Shown: in pieces, positions 1 through 8,735 of the stretch | Layout: each line of letters opens with the position of its first letter | How positions within the stretch are numbered: the first letter of the stretch is position 1 | Assembly: GCF_001815355.1 (NCBI RefSeq) | Contig: NZ_KV820354.1 | Location: forward strand, 1 to 64,000 | DNA: 64,000 bases | DNA from: Haemophilus sp. HMSC068C11 | GTDB lineage: Bacteria > Pseudomonadota > Gammaproteobacteria > Enterobacterales > Pasteurellaceae | Reading direction: 5' to 3' | The notes under the pieces: model-generated | What the model was told of the DNA's origin: nothing | The model's input: only the letters and a program-made list of their open reading frames with translations | Database searches by the model: none | Position numbers and translations under genes: made by a program

Positions 1-27
1 CCCGAGCTGAATAGCTTGGGGTTTTTG
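1..27 (+). terminator. Intrinsic terminator of a gene left of the window
   Basis: An 8-bp stem (CCCGAGCT against AGCTTGGG, one G-T pair) with a GAAT loop is followed by a T-rich run. It sits directly before arcB, so it probably ends a plus-strand gene lying outside the window. Confidence 0.7.
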
Positions 28-89
28 TTTATAGATTTTTATTAAAAATTATATAGAATGATCTCAATTTTTATTTCTCAATATAAACC

Positions 90-1856
90 ATGAAAAACTT
101 TAGATATTTTGCGCAACGTTATGTTGATTGGGTTATTCGATTAGGTCGAGTTCGTTTCTCTTTACTTGGTATCGCTATTCTTGCGATTTTAGCTATCTGT
201 ATACAAATCTTATTAAGCACGCTCCTTAGTGATGGTATTCACTGGAGTGACATAGCTCGGTCGATCACTTTTGGTTTATTTACTGCTCCTTTTGTTATCT
301 ATTTCTTTACGCTACTTGTTGAACGACTAGAACGTTCCCGTTTAGAACTCTCTAAAACGCTTGCTAGATTAGAAAAAAATAGCCGTGATAAAAGTACCTT
401 ACTTGCAACGATTAGCCATGAATTACGTACGCCTTTAAATGGAATCATTGGTCTAAGCCGAATTTTATTGGATGATAAATTAACAGAACAACAACAAAAT
501 TACCTCAATACAATTAATCTAAGTGCTGTCAGTTTAGGCCATATTTTTAGTGATATTATTGATTTAGATAAGATCGACTCTAAGCGTATTGAATTAAATA
601 TCCAGCCTTGCTATTTCCATTCACTACTTAATGATTTCTATAATTTTGGTACCTTGATGGCGGAACAAAAGGGGCTAAAATTCTCTTTAAAGCTGGATGA
701 TAATTTACCTAATTGGCTTTATCTCGATCGTGCTCGCCTTAGCCAAATTCTTTGGAATTTAATTAGTAATGCCGTCAAATTCACTGATAAGGGTGAAGTG
801 ATTCTAAGGGTGCAGAAAATGCAAGATAATCAGTATCAATTTAGTGTTACTGATACGGGAGCAGGTATTGCACCTTGTGAATTAGATAAGATTTTTACCA
901 TGTATTATCAGGTTAAAGATAATATCCATCGTTCTGCGGGAAGTGGCATCGGTCTTGCGATTTCTAAGAATCTTGCGCAGTTAATGCAAGGGGATTTAAC
1001 GGTTGAAAGTGAATTGGACGAAGGTTCAACCTTTTACTTAACGATCATTGCAGAAAAAGCGCAAGCTCATGATGGAAACGCTGAAAAAGCCATGCAGCAT
1101 CTTTCCATTTTATTAGTAGAAGACGTTGAATTAAATGTGGTTGTAGCCAAAAGTATTCTTGAAAAGCAAGGTCATTATGTTGATGTTGCGATGAATGGTG
1201 AACAGGCTATCCAATTATTTGAGAAAAATACTTATGATATTGTTTTTCTTGATATTAAATTGCCAGATATGTCAGGTTTTGATATTGCATACTATCTACG
1301 TAAAAACTACGAAGAAGGAATTTACGATTTTCTTCCACCTTTAATTGCTTTTACGGCAAACGTTATGCACAGCGAAGAGGAATATCAAAATCAGGGGATG
1401 GATGGCGTGTTGCGTAAGCCTCTTTCTCTGACGGAATTACGTCAGTGTTTTAAAACATTCTTAGGAGATGATATCGAGACTACCTCTGATGAGGAAGAGC
1501 TCCCTCAAGTTCAAGAAGGTATTAATATTTCACTTATTGAGTTAATTGGAAAATCACAAGCTAAAGCTAATGTGGAGTTATTCAAACAGTGGATGCCAAT
1601 TTATTTAGATGAATTAGAAACGGCGTATGAAGATTATCTTACAAACGCAGATATGCAACAAATGGTGTCAGATGTGGCACATAAAATAAAAGGCGCAGCA
1701 GCATCAGTGGGGCTTGTTAATATTCAAAATATCGCAAAACAGGCTCAAGACACGTCATTACCTAATTGGGCATCTGATATTGCTTTATGGATAAAGCAAC
1801 TCAGTAATGAATGGTCTCAAAATGTAGCTGAATTAGAAGCATATTTAGAAAAATAA
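90..1856 (+). CDS. arcB: Aerobic respiration control sensor histidine kinase ArcB (PAS-less form)
   Basis: Hybrid sensor kinase that senses the quinone redox state and phosphorylates ArcA. Two membrane segments lie at about residues 22-44 and 57-78. The dimerisation/phosphoacceptor motif SHELRTPLN gives His110. The ATP-binding domain follows (N box around residue 223-230, GAGI and GSGIGLA glycine motifs). A receiver domain has Asp388 in FLDIK, and a C-terminal HPt domain has His531 in AHKIKG. Length is 588 aa against 778 in E. coli, because the PAS region between membrane and kinase is absent; Haemophilus ArcB is known to lack it. The start codon at 90 directly precedes the membrane region. 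tmcA follows 3 bases after the stop, so the two are probably cotranscribed. Upstream, only about 60 AT-rich bases separate it from a terminator. Confidence 0.93.
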   Translation: MKNFRYFAQRYVDWVIRLGRVRFSLLGIAILAILAICIQILLSTLLSDGIHWSDIARSITFGLFTAPFVIYFFTLLVERLERSRLELSKTLARLEKNSRDKSTLLATISHELRTPLNGIIGLSRILLDDKLTEQQQNYLNTINLSAVSLGHIFSDIIDLDKIDSKRIELNIQPCYFHSLLNDFYNFGTLMAEQKGLKFSLKLDDNLPNWLYLDRARLSQILWNLISNAVKFTDKGEVILRVQKMQDNQYQFSVTDTGAGIAPCELDKIFTMYYQVKDNIHRSAGSGIGLAISKNLAQLMQGDLTVESELDEGSTFYLTIIAEKAQAHDGNAEKAMQHLSILLVEDVELNVVVAKSILEKQGHYVDVAMNGEQAIQLFEKNTYDIVFLDIKLPDMSGFDIAYYLRKNYEEGIYDFLPPLIAFTANVMHSEEEYQNQGMDGVLRKPLSLTELRQCFKTFLGDDIETTSDEEELPQVQEGINISLIELIGKSQAKANVELFKQWMPIYLDELETAYEDYLTNADMQQMVSDVAHKIKGAAASVGLVNIQNIAKQAQDTSLPNWASDIALWIKQLSNEWSQNVAELEAYLEK

Positions 1857-1859
1857 TTC

Positions 1860-3704
1860 ATGACACGTTATTTTCAAATTTTGGTCAGTGAGAATATGCC
1901 GTCTAATTTGCCGGCAAATACCTTGATTATTAATGAGTTTTCTAAAATTCAAAATCTTCTTGGGCAAGAGTTTGAGACGATCTTGTTTGATGCACGAAAA
2001 GGTATCCATTTAGAGGCGCTCGCCATTGCGGCCGGTACATTGAAAATGAATGGTGCCTTAATTGTCTTGCTATCAAATTGGGAGAAACTTCATTTCCAAA
2101 TAGACGAAGATAGTCTTCGTTGGTCAGGTTCGCTTGAGACAATTACGACGCCAAGATTTATTGCATATTTTAAGCATTGTATTCATAAATATGGCTTCCC
2201 CGTCCTTTATCATCAAAATGATTTAAAATTTGACTGCACTTTTCAACGAGAATTTGTAAATCACAACGCGACCTTAGATCAGCAGAAAATTATTGAGCGA
2301 ATCTTACAAAAAGAATCTGAACTTTACTTTCTTACTGCCAAACGAGGAAGAGGGAAATCAGCTCTAGCAGGCTTATTAGCGAATCAACTGGATACTAAAA
2401 TTTACCTCACAGCTCCAAATAAAAGTGCGGTCAATATTTTGGGTGAATTTTCACAAAAAAAGATTATCTTTATTGCACCAGATGCGCTTTTCCTTGCTTT
2501 GCAAAATGATCCTTCTTTTTCTGAAAATGCTTGGCTTTTTGTTGATGAGGCGGCAATGTTGCCGATTGCTCAACTTACTGCTTTTTCCCATCATTTTAAG
2601 CATATTTTATTTACGACAACTATTCATAGTTATGAGGGAACCGGGCGAGGCTTTGAGCTTAAATTTAAGCAAAAAATTAACCGCACTTTCTCTGACTTTG
2701 AGCTTATTGAACCGCTACGTTGGTCGAAAGATGATGCTTTAGAGGCATTTATCGATGAGCTTTTATTATTGAATGTAGAGGATGAGTTTAAACAAACGGT
2801 ATACGATAAAAGCAAGTTCTGTCAAATTACTGAACGCTCACAAGAGGAAATACTTTCTTCATTGTCTCAATTCTATGGGTTGATGACATTAGCTCATTAT
2901 CGTACATCACCATTAGATCTACGGCGATTATTTGATGTCAATTCACAGTGTTTTTTTACCGCTGAAAGTGAGCAAAATTTACTAGGCGCTGTTTGGGCAT
3001 TAAAAGAAGGCGGGATTGAAGATTCAGCCCTCATTGAAGCAATTCAACAAGGGATTAGACGCCCGAAAGGCAATCTCGTGCCTCAAGCACTTTGTTTTCA
3101 TGCTCAACAACAAAAGGCTTGTGAATTGCATTCTTTACGTATTTCGAGAATTGCGGTCCAGCCTATGTGGCAGCAGCATGGTATTGGTACACAACTTATT
3201 GAATACATCACACCAAATGCCGATCTGGATTATTTATCAGTGAGTTTTGGTTATACCAAAGAACTGGCTCAATTTTGGCAGAAATGTGGTTTTTCTCTTG
3301 TTTATTTAGGCGAGCATTTAGAGGCAAGTAGTGGCTGTTATTCAACTATCGCTCTAAAAGGACTTTCTGCACAAGGGATTGAATTAGAAAAAGAAGCAAT
3401 GCAATCTTTTCAACGGAATATGCCTTTGTCTTTCCATCCGCTCGTTCAGGAATTTAATAGCACATCAGTAGATTGGGAATTGATTGACGAAGATTGGTTA
3501 AGCTTAAAAAATTTTGCTTATTTTCACCGCACTTTAGCTTCCGCTTTGCCGGCAATTCGTCGATTTTTAATGAATTTAGATGAAAAAGATTGCCCTTTAA
3601 TAAGAGATTATTTCATCACAAAACAGATACCCTATAATAAGAAAAATGGGTTAAAATTATTACGTTCGGAAATTGCACAAAAATTAAAAAAGGAGGCAAA
3701 ATGA
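1860..3704 (+). CDS. tmcA: tRNA(Met) cytidine acetyltransferase TmcA
   Basis: Makes N4-acetylcytidine at the wobble position of elongator tRNA(Met), using acetyl-CoA and ATP. An N-terminal DUF1726-type region is followed by an ATPase domain with Walker A AKRGRGKSA (about residues 160-168) and Walker B FVDEAAMLP (about 226-234). A GNAT acetyltransferase region around residues 400-480 contains the segment ISRIAVQPMWQQHGIGTQLI. The 614-aa length is a little shorter than E. coli TmcA. Two USS copies lie inside the reading frame near 2422 and 2682, and a third near 3526. The gene starts 3 bases after arcB and its stop overlaps the next start as ATGA. That arrangement suggests translational coupling to the small downstream gene. 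Confidence 0.93.
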   Translation: MTRYFQILVSENMPSNLPANTLIINEFSKIQNLLGQEFETILFDARKGIHLEALAIAAGTLKMNGALIVLLSNWEKLHFQIDEDSLRWSGSLETITTPRFIAYFKHCIHKYGFPVLYHQNDLKFDCTFQREFVNHNATLDQQKIIERILQKESELYFLTAKRGRGKSALAGLLANQLDTKIYLTAPNKSAVNILGEFSQKKIIFIAPDALFLALQNDPSFSENAWLFVDEAAMLPIAQLTAFSHHFKHILFTTTIHSYEGTGRGFELKFKQKINRTFSDFELIEPLRWSKDDALEAFIDELLLLNVEDEFKQTVYDKSKFCQITERSQEEILSSLSQFYGLMTLAHYRTSPLDLRRLFDVNSQCFFTAESEQNLLGAVWALKEGGIEDSALIEAIQQGIRRPKGNLVPQALCFHAQQQKACELHSLRISRIAVQPMWQQHGIGTQLIEYITPNADLDYLSVSFGYTKELAQFWQKCGFSLVYLGEHLEASSGCYSTIALKGLSAQGIELEKEAMQSFQRNMPLSFHPLVQEFNSTSVDWELIDEDWLSLKNFAYFHRTLASALPAIRRFLMNLDEKDCPLIRDYFITKQIPYNKKNGLKLLRSEIAQKLKKEAK

Positions 3705-3874
3705 GCGAACAAGAAAAAAAAGGTTGGTTCCGTAAAGCAGTAGATGAATATAATAAATTTTGTAGTGAGCTTGGTTTAGATAAAGGTAGCTGTCGAGGTT
3801 GTATGCCACGCATTGAATTTGATGATGATGGTAAGGTAAAAAAAGAGAAACCACTAGAACCACTCAAAAAATAA
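3701..3874 (+). CDS. Small Cys-containing protein, 57 aa (DUF5363-like)
   Basis: A short gene of 57 codons with a strong Shine-Dalgarno (AGGAGG, 5 bases before ATG). Its ATG overlaps the tmcA stop in an ATGA junction. The product starts MSEQEKKGWFRKAVDEYNKF and has a charged helix-like N-terminus. It has a CRGC motif at about residues 31-34 and a Lys-rich tail. There is no signal peptide or membrane segment. I associate it with the small DUF5363 family found beside tmcA in Pasteurellaceae, but that link is from memory of the neighbourhood. The overlap, the ribosome site and the terminator right behind it make it a real gene. Function is unknown; a role near tRNA modification is only inferred from position. 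Confidence 0.8.
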   Translation: MSEQEKKGWFRKAVDEYNKFCSELGLDKGSCRGCMPRIEFDDDGKVKKEKPLEPLKK

Positions 3875-3880
3875 AAGAAA

Positions 3881-3908
3881 ACAGGGTTAATTTAACCCTG
3901 TTTTTTTA
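3881..3908 (+). terminator. Intrinsic terminator of the arcB-tmcA operon
   Basis: Perfect stem ACAGGGTTAA / TTAACCCTGT followed by seven T residues, seven bases after the stop of the 57-aa gene. It closes the operon before mfd. Confidence 0.9.
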
Positions 3909-3992
3909 TACAGATAATTATTGAAAAGTAGAGTGAATTTGCTAAACTAACAAGCTGTTTAGGCAAAAATGAGATAAAAATTGACCGCACTT

Positions 3993-6900
3993 ATGAAAAC
4001 AACCTATTTTAATTTTGATATTCCAACTCAGCCCAATGACCATAAAATTCTTGGCAATGTATTGGCGAGTGCAGATGCACTTGCGGTTAGTGAAATTGCA
4101 GAGCAATATGATGGATTGACGGTGGTTGTGACACCGGATACCAAAAGCGCGGTTCGTTTATCACAAGTTTTACCGGATTTAACTTCTCAGCCCATTCAGT
4201 TTTTTCCTGATTGGGAAACGTTGCCTTATGATTCTTTTTCTCCTCATCAAGAAATAATTTCTTCTCGTTTAAGTGCGCTGTTTCATTTACAAAATACTAA
4301 AAAAGGCATCTTTGTTTTGCCGATTAGCACATTAATGCAACGTGTGTGCCCGCCGAAATATCTACAGCATAATGTCCTTTTGATTAAAAAAGGTGATCGT
4401 CTAGTCATTGAAAAATTGCGATTACAATTAGAGTCAGCAGGATATCGTTCTGTAGAACAAGTGCTAGAACATGGCGAATATGCCGTACGCGGATCACTTT
4501 TAGATCTTTTCCCAATGGGAAGTGTGGTTCCATTTCGCTTAGATTTTTTTGATGATGAAATTGATTCGATTCGTACTTTTGATGTTGATACGCAGAGAAC
4601 GTTAGATGAAATTCAATCTATTAATTTATTACCTGCACACGAATTTCCAACAGATGAGAAAGGTATTGAGTTTTTCCGTACACAATTTAGAGAAACTTTT
4701 GGAGAAATTCGTCGTGATCCAGAACATATTTATCAGCAAATCAGTAAAGGCACACTAATCTCAGGGATTGAATATTGGCAGCCGTTATTCTTTGATGAAA
4801 TGGCAACGTTGTTTGATTACTTGCCAGAAAAAACATTGTTTGTGGATATGGAGACAAATCAAGCACAAGGTGAACGTTTTTATCTTGATGCTAAACAGCG
4901 TTATGAACATCGAAAAGTCGATCCAATGCGTCCTCTTTTGCCTCCAGAACGTTTGTGGGTAAGCATTGATGCAGTAAATCATGCATTAAAAAATTACCCT
5001 AAAATTAATTTTAAAGCAGAAAAAGTGCGGTCATCTGTTCGTCAGAAAAATTTAGCGGTGTCCGCATTACCAGCAGTGACCATTCAATCACAGCAAAAAG
5101 AACCGTTATCGCAACTTCGACAGTTTATTGAACATTTCAAAGGAAATGTTTTATTTTCAGTTGAAACTGAAGGACGTCGTGAAACTTTAGTAGATTTGCT
5201 TTCACCATTAAAAATTAAACCTAAACAGATTAAAACCTTATCTGACGCCAATCAAGACAAGTTTAATCTTTGGGTAAGCCGTCTTGAGCAAGGTTTTATT
5301 CTTGATGAGGCTAAATTAGCCGTCATTACTGAACATGAAATTTTAGGTGAGCGGGTACAACAGCAACGTCAGCGTGATAAACGTAAGGCTGTCAATCCAG
5401 ATACCTTAGTGCGTAATCTGGCAGAATTAAAAATTAGGCAGCCTGTGGTGCATTTAGATCATGGTGTGGGGCGTTATGGTGGGTTAGTCACGCTTGATAC
5501 AGGTGGTTTAAAAGCAGAATATTTGCTAATCAATTATGCGAATGAATCCAAACTTTATGTGCCTGTTGGTTCTCTTCATTTAATTAGTCGTTATGTAGGT
5601 GGTTCAGATGAAACCGCACCATTGCATAAATTAGGTAATGAATCATGGGCGAAAACGCGTCAAAAGGCTGCAGAAAAAATTCGTGATGTGGCAGCTGAAT
5701 TACTTGATGTGTATGCTCAGCGAGAAGTGAAAAAAGGCTTTGAATTTAAATATGATCGTGAGGAATTCCAGCAATTCGCTGCAACCTTCCCTTTTGAAGA
5801 AACACATGATCAAGCCATGGCTATTAATGCCGTCATTTCGGATATGTGTCAGTCCAAAGTAATGGACCGTTTAGTTTGTGGTGATGTGGGCTTTGGAAAA
5901 ACTGAAGTGGCGATGCGCGCGGCATTTTTGGCGGTTATGAATCATAAACAAGTAGCTGTATTAGTCCCAACAACCTTGTTAGCTCAACAGCATTACGAGA
6001 ATTTTAAAGATCGTTTTGCTAATCTTCCAGTTAATGTGGAAGTGCTTTCTCGCTTTAAAACAGCTAAAGAGCAAAAACAAATCTTAGAAAATTTAGCCGA
6101 AGGAAAAGTCGATATTCTGATTGGCACTCATAAATTGATTCAATCTGATGTGAAGTTTTCCGATCTTGGCTTACTTATCATTGATGAAGAGCATCGCTTT
6201 GGTGTGGGACAAAAAGAGAAAATTAAACAACTTCGAGCGAATATTGATATTTTAACGCTTACTGCAACACCAATTCCTCGTACTTTGAATATGGCGATGA
6301 ATGGCATTCGCGATCTTTCTATTATTGCGACACCACCGGCTCGTCGAGTGAGTATCAAAACGTTTGTTCGCCAGAAAGATGATTTAATTATTCGTGAAGC
6401 CATCCTGCGTGAGATTTTGCGTGGCGGGCAAGTTTATTATTTACATAATGATGTGACGAGTATTGAAAATACGGCTGAAAAACTGACTGCACTTGTGCCT
6501 GAGGCGCGAGTTGTGATTGGACATGGTCAAATGCGAGAACGAGAACTTGAACGTGTGATGAGTGATTTTTATCATCAACGTTATAACGTTTTAGTCTGTT
6601 CCACCATTATTGAAACAGGGATTGACGTACCTACGGCAAATACGATCATTATTGAACGTGCAGATAATTTTGGTTTAGCTCAGCTTCACCAATTGCGAGG
6701 TCGAGTAGGGCGTTCTCATCACCAAGCTTATGCTTATTTGCTTACACCGCCGCCGAAATTAATGACGAAAGATGCGAAACGTCGTTTAGAGGCATTAGAA
6801 AGTTTAGATAACTTAGGTGCAGGTTTCATTCTTGCGACGCACGATTTAGAAATTCGCGGTGCCGGTGAATTATTAGGGAATGAACAAAGTGGGCAAATTG

Positions 6901-7433
6901 AAAGTATCGGTTTCTCACTTTATATGGAATTACTTGATGCAGCAGTGAAAGCCTTAAAAGAGGGCAGAGAACCTTCATTAGAAGAGATTACACATCAGCA
7001 AGCTGAAATTGAGTTACGTGTTCCAGCCTTATTAACAGATGACTATCTGGGTGATGTGAATATGCGTTTGTCGTTCTATAAACGCATTGCTGAAGCGGAA
7101 AGTAAACAAGAGTTAGATGAATTAAAAGTTGAATTAATTGATCGCTTTGGCCTATTACCTGAAGCAACTAAAAATCTTTTACAAATTGCTGAAATACGTT
7201 TAATGGTGAAACCATTAAAAGTACTGAAAATCGATGCAGGGGCTCAAGGTGGTTTTATTGAATTCTCTCCTTCAGCAAAAGTTGATCCTGAAAAATTCAT
7301 CAAATTAATTCAACAAAATCCAATTGTTTATCGCTTTGATGGTCCATTAAAATTTAAGTTTGTAAAAGCCCTTCCAGAAAACAAAGCGCGGTTAGAATTT
7401 GTGATGGATTTAGTGAAGACACTTATTGAGTAG
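3993..7433 (+). CDS. mfd: Transcription-repair coupling factor Mfd
   Basis: Superfamily 2 translocase that removes RNA polymerase stalled at lesions and recruits UvrA. The N-terminal UvrB-like region is followed by the RNA polymerase-interacting domain (HLDHGVGRYGGL, about residues 488-499). Next come the helicase motifs: Walker A GDVGFGKTE (about 630), DEEH at about 730, TATPIPRT, and the RecG-like TRG region. A C-terminal TRCF domain closes the protein. I chose the ATG at 3993 (1,146 aa). An in-frame TTG at 3981 is possible, but that TTG and the next codons are simply a USS (TTGACCGCACTT). The family starts normally at the ATG. Translation initiation signals are weak. A further USS lies in frame near 5025. 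Confidence 0.95.
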   Translation: MKTTYFNFDIPTQPNDHKILGNVLASADALAVSEIAEQYDGLTVVVTPDTKSAVRLSQVLPDLTSQPIQFFPDWETLPYDSFSPHQEIISSRLSALFHLQNTKKGIFVLPISTLMQRVCPPKYLQHNVLLIKKGDRLVIEKLRLQLESAGYRSVEQVLEHGEYAVRGSLLDLFPMGSVVPFRLDFFDDEIDSIRTFDVDTQRTLDEIQSINLLPAHEFPTDEKGIEFFRTQFRETFGEIRRDPEHIYQQISKGTLISGIEYWQPLFFDEMATLFDYLPEKTLFVDMETNQAQGERFYLDAKQRYEHRKVDPMRPLLPPERLWVSIDAVNHALKNYPKINFKAEKVRSSVRQKNLAVSALPAVTIQSQQKEPLSQLRQFIEHFKGNVLFSVETEGRRETLVDLLSPLKIKPKQIKTLSDANQDKFNLWVSRLEQGFILDEAKLAVITEHEILGERVQQQRQRDKRKAVNPDTLVRNLAELKIRQPVVHLDHGVGRYGGLVTLDTGGLKAEYLLINYANESKLYVPVGSLHLISRYVGGSDETAPLHKLGNESWAKTRQKAAEKIRDVAAELLDVYAQREVKKGFEFKYDREEFQQFAATFPFEETHDQAMAINAVISDMCQSKVMDRLVCGDVGFGKTEVAMRAAFLAVMNHKQVAVLVPTTLLAQQHYENFKDRFANLPVNVEVLSRFKTAKEQKQILENLAEGKVDILIGTHKLIQSDVKFSDLGLLIIDEEHRFGVGQKEKIKQLRANIDILTLTATPIPRTLNMAMNGIRDLSIIATPPARRVSIKTFVRQKDDLIIREAILREILRGGQVYYLHNDVTSIENTAEKLTALVPEARVVIGHGQMRERELERVMSDFYHQRYNVLVCSTIIETGIDVPTANTIIIERADNFGLAQLHQLRGRVGRSHHQAYAYLLTPPPKLMTKDAKRRLEALESLDNLGAGFILATHDLEIRGAGELLGNEQSGQIESIGFSLYMELLDAAVKALKEGREPSLEEITHQQAEIELRVPALLTDDYLGDVNMRLSFYKRIAEAESKQELDELKVELIDRFGLLPEATKNLLQIAEIRLMVKPLKVLKIDAGAQGGFIEFSPSAKVDPEKFIKLIQQNPIVYRFDGPLKFKFVKALPENKARLEFVMDLVKTLIE

Positions 7434-7445
7434 CAAGTGAATAAA

Positions 7446-7474
7446 AAGGCTGACAAAATGTCAGCCTTTCTTTT
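7446..7474. terminator. Bidirectional terminator between mfd and gltS
   Basis: AAAGGCTGACA / TGTCAGCCTTT stem with T-runs on the plus side and A-runs (T on the minus strand) on the other. It serves two convergent genes. Confidence 0.88.
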
Positions 7475-7484
7475 TCACGTTTTA

Positions 7485-8699
7485 TTAGTGAAGCGCTTCA
7501 ACAACGCTTAAGAACATTTTTAAGATACCGGCATTTAATAAGTCGATAAAGAATGCCCCTACCATTGGTACGATTAAGAACGCTTTGTGAGATGGTCCGA
7601 AACGACTGGTAATCGCTTGCATGTTAGCAACGGCTGTTGGTGTAGCACCAAGACCGAAACCACAGTGACCTGCACTTAATACAATCGCATCATAATCTTT
7701 ACCCATCATGCGGTATGTAACGTAGATAGCGAAGAAAGCCATGAAGACAACTTGAACCGCTAAGATAACTAATACATCTGTTGCAAGACCTGCTAATTCC
7801 CAAAGTTTGAGAGACATTAAAGCAATCGCTAAGAAGATAGATAAACCTACGCTACCTAATACGTCAATCGCTGAATCAGCCACTTGGAATTTGAATAAGT
7901 GGGTTAAGCTGTTACGAATGATTACACCTGTAAACAAACACCATACGAATGTTGGTAATTGAATGTGAGTACCTTTTGTTAAGCCATCTAAGTATTGACC
8001 GATAAGTAAACATAAAGAAAGCATTGCGATGGTTTCAATGATTGAACGCGCATTGATTTTACGTTTGTAAGTTGGGTGCTCAAATGCTTCTTGTACGTCA
8101 TCTACTTCATCATTCTCTGGGTTCTCACCTTGTTTTTGATGATTTAATAAATAACGAGATACTGGACCACCTAAGATACCACCAAAGACTAAACCGAATG
8201 TAGCACACGCCATAGCGATTTCTGTCGCAGCCGGTAGATTAAATTCTTTAGTGAATGTTTCTGCCCATGCCGCACCTGTACCATGACCACCGGTTAGGGT
8301 AACTGAACCAGCAAGTAAGCCGTAAGCAGGATCAATGCCTAATAATTGAGTACCTAAAATACCGATGACATTTTGGCAAACAATGAGTATTCCTGCCGCC
8401 AATAGGAAGATAACTAATGGTTTTCCGCCTTTAATTAAGCGAGCAAAGTTTGCACTTAAACCGATAGAGGAGAAGAATACCAACATCATAGATGTTTGTA
8501 AGCTTTTCTCAAAAGTGAATGAAGTGCCATTTACTTTGTATAAAATGGTTAATGCAATAGCCACAATAAAGCCGCCAACGACAGGCTCAGGGATATTAAA
8601 TGTTTGTAAAACTCGAATGCGTTTTACTAGAAAAAAACCGAGTAATAATACAAAACTTGCTAAAGCAAGTGTTTGATAGGTATCAAAAACAATATTCAC
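7485..8699 (-). CDS. gltS: Sodium/glutamate symporter GltS
   Basis: Inner-membrane Na+-coupled glutamate transporter of the ESS family, 404 aa. About ten hydrophobic segments are visible. The family's two inverted halves carry Gly-rich re-entrant loops: GSVTLTGGHGTGAAWAETF in the first half and SAGHCGFGLGATPTAVANM in the second. The cytoplasmic linker near residues 190-215 is rich in Glu and Asp. The start codon is GTG at 8699, supported by the strong Shine-Dalgarno AGGAGG eight bases upstream and by correspondence with the usual family N-terminus. parC ends 36 bases upstream on the same strand, so gltS could be read from the parC transcript, although it also has room for little else. Confidence 0.93.
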   Translation of the reverse strand: MNIVFDTYQTLALASFVLLLGFFLVKRIRVLQTFNIPEPVVGGFIVAIALTILYKVNGTSFTFEKSLQTSMMLVFFSSIGLSANFARLIKGGKPLVIFLLAAGILIVCQNVIGILGTQLLGIDPAYGLLAGSVTLTGGHGTGAAWAETFTKEFNLPAATEIAMACATFGLVFGGILGGPVSRYLLNHQKQGENPENDEVDDVQEAFEHPTYKRKINARSIIETIAMLSLCLLIGQYLDGLTKGTHIQLPTFVWCLFTGVIIRNSLTHLFKFQVADSAIDVLGSVGLSIFLAIALMSLKLWELAGLATDVLVILAVQVVFMAFFAIYVTYRMMGKDYDAIVLSAGHCGFGLGATPTAVANMQAITSRFGPSHKAFLIVPMVGAFFIDLLNAGILKMFLSVVEALH

Positions 8700-8735
8700 G
8701 AAATATCCTCCTATTTAGTTTGGTTTCGAGAATTC

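Noticed and set aside
1860-3704. RecD-like helicase as the product
   Set aside because: A GNAT acetyltransferase domain follows the ATPase, which fixes it as TmcA.
3981-3993. TTG start that would add four residues to Mfd
   Set aside because: Those bases are a USS (TTGACCGCACTT); the ATG at 3993 gives the expected family N-terminus.
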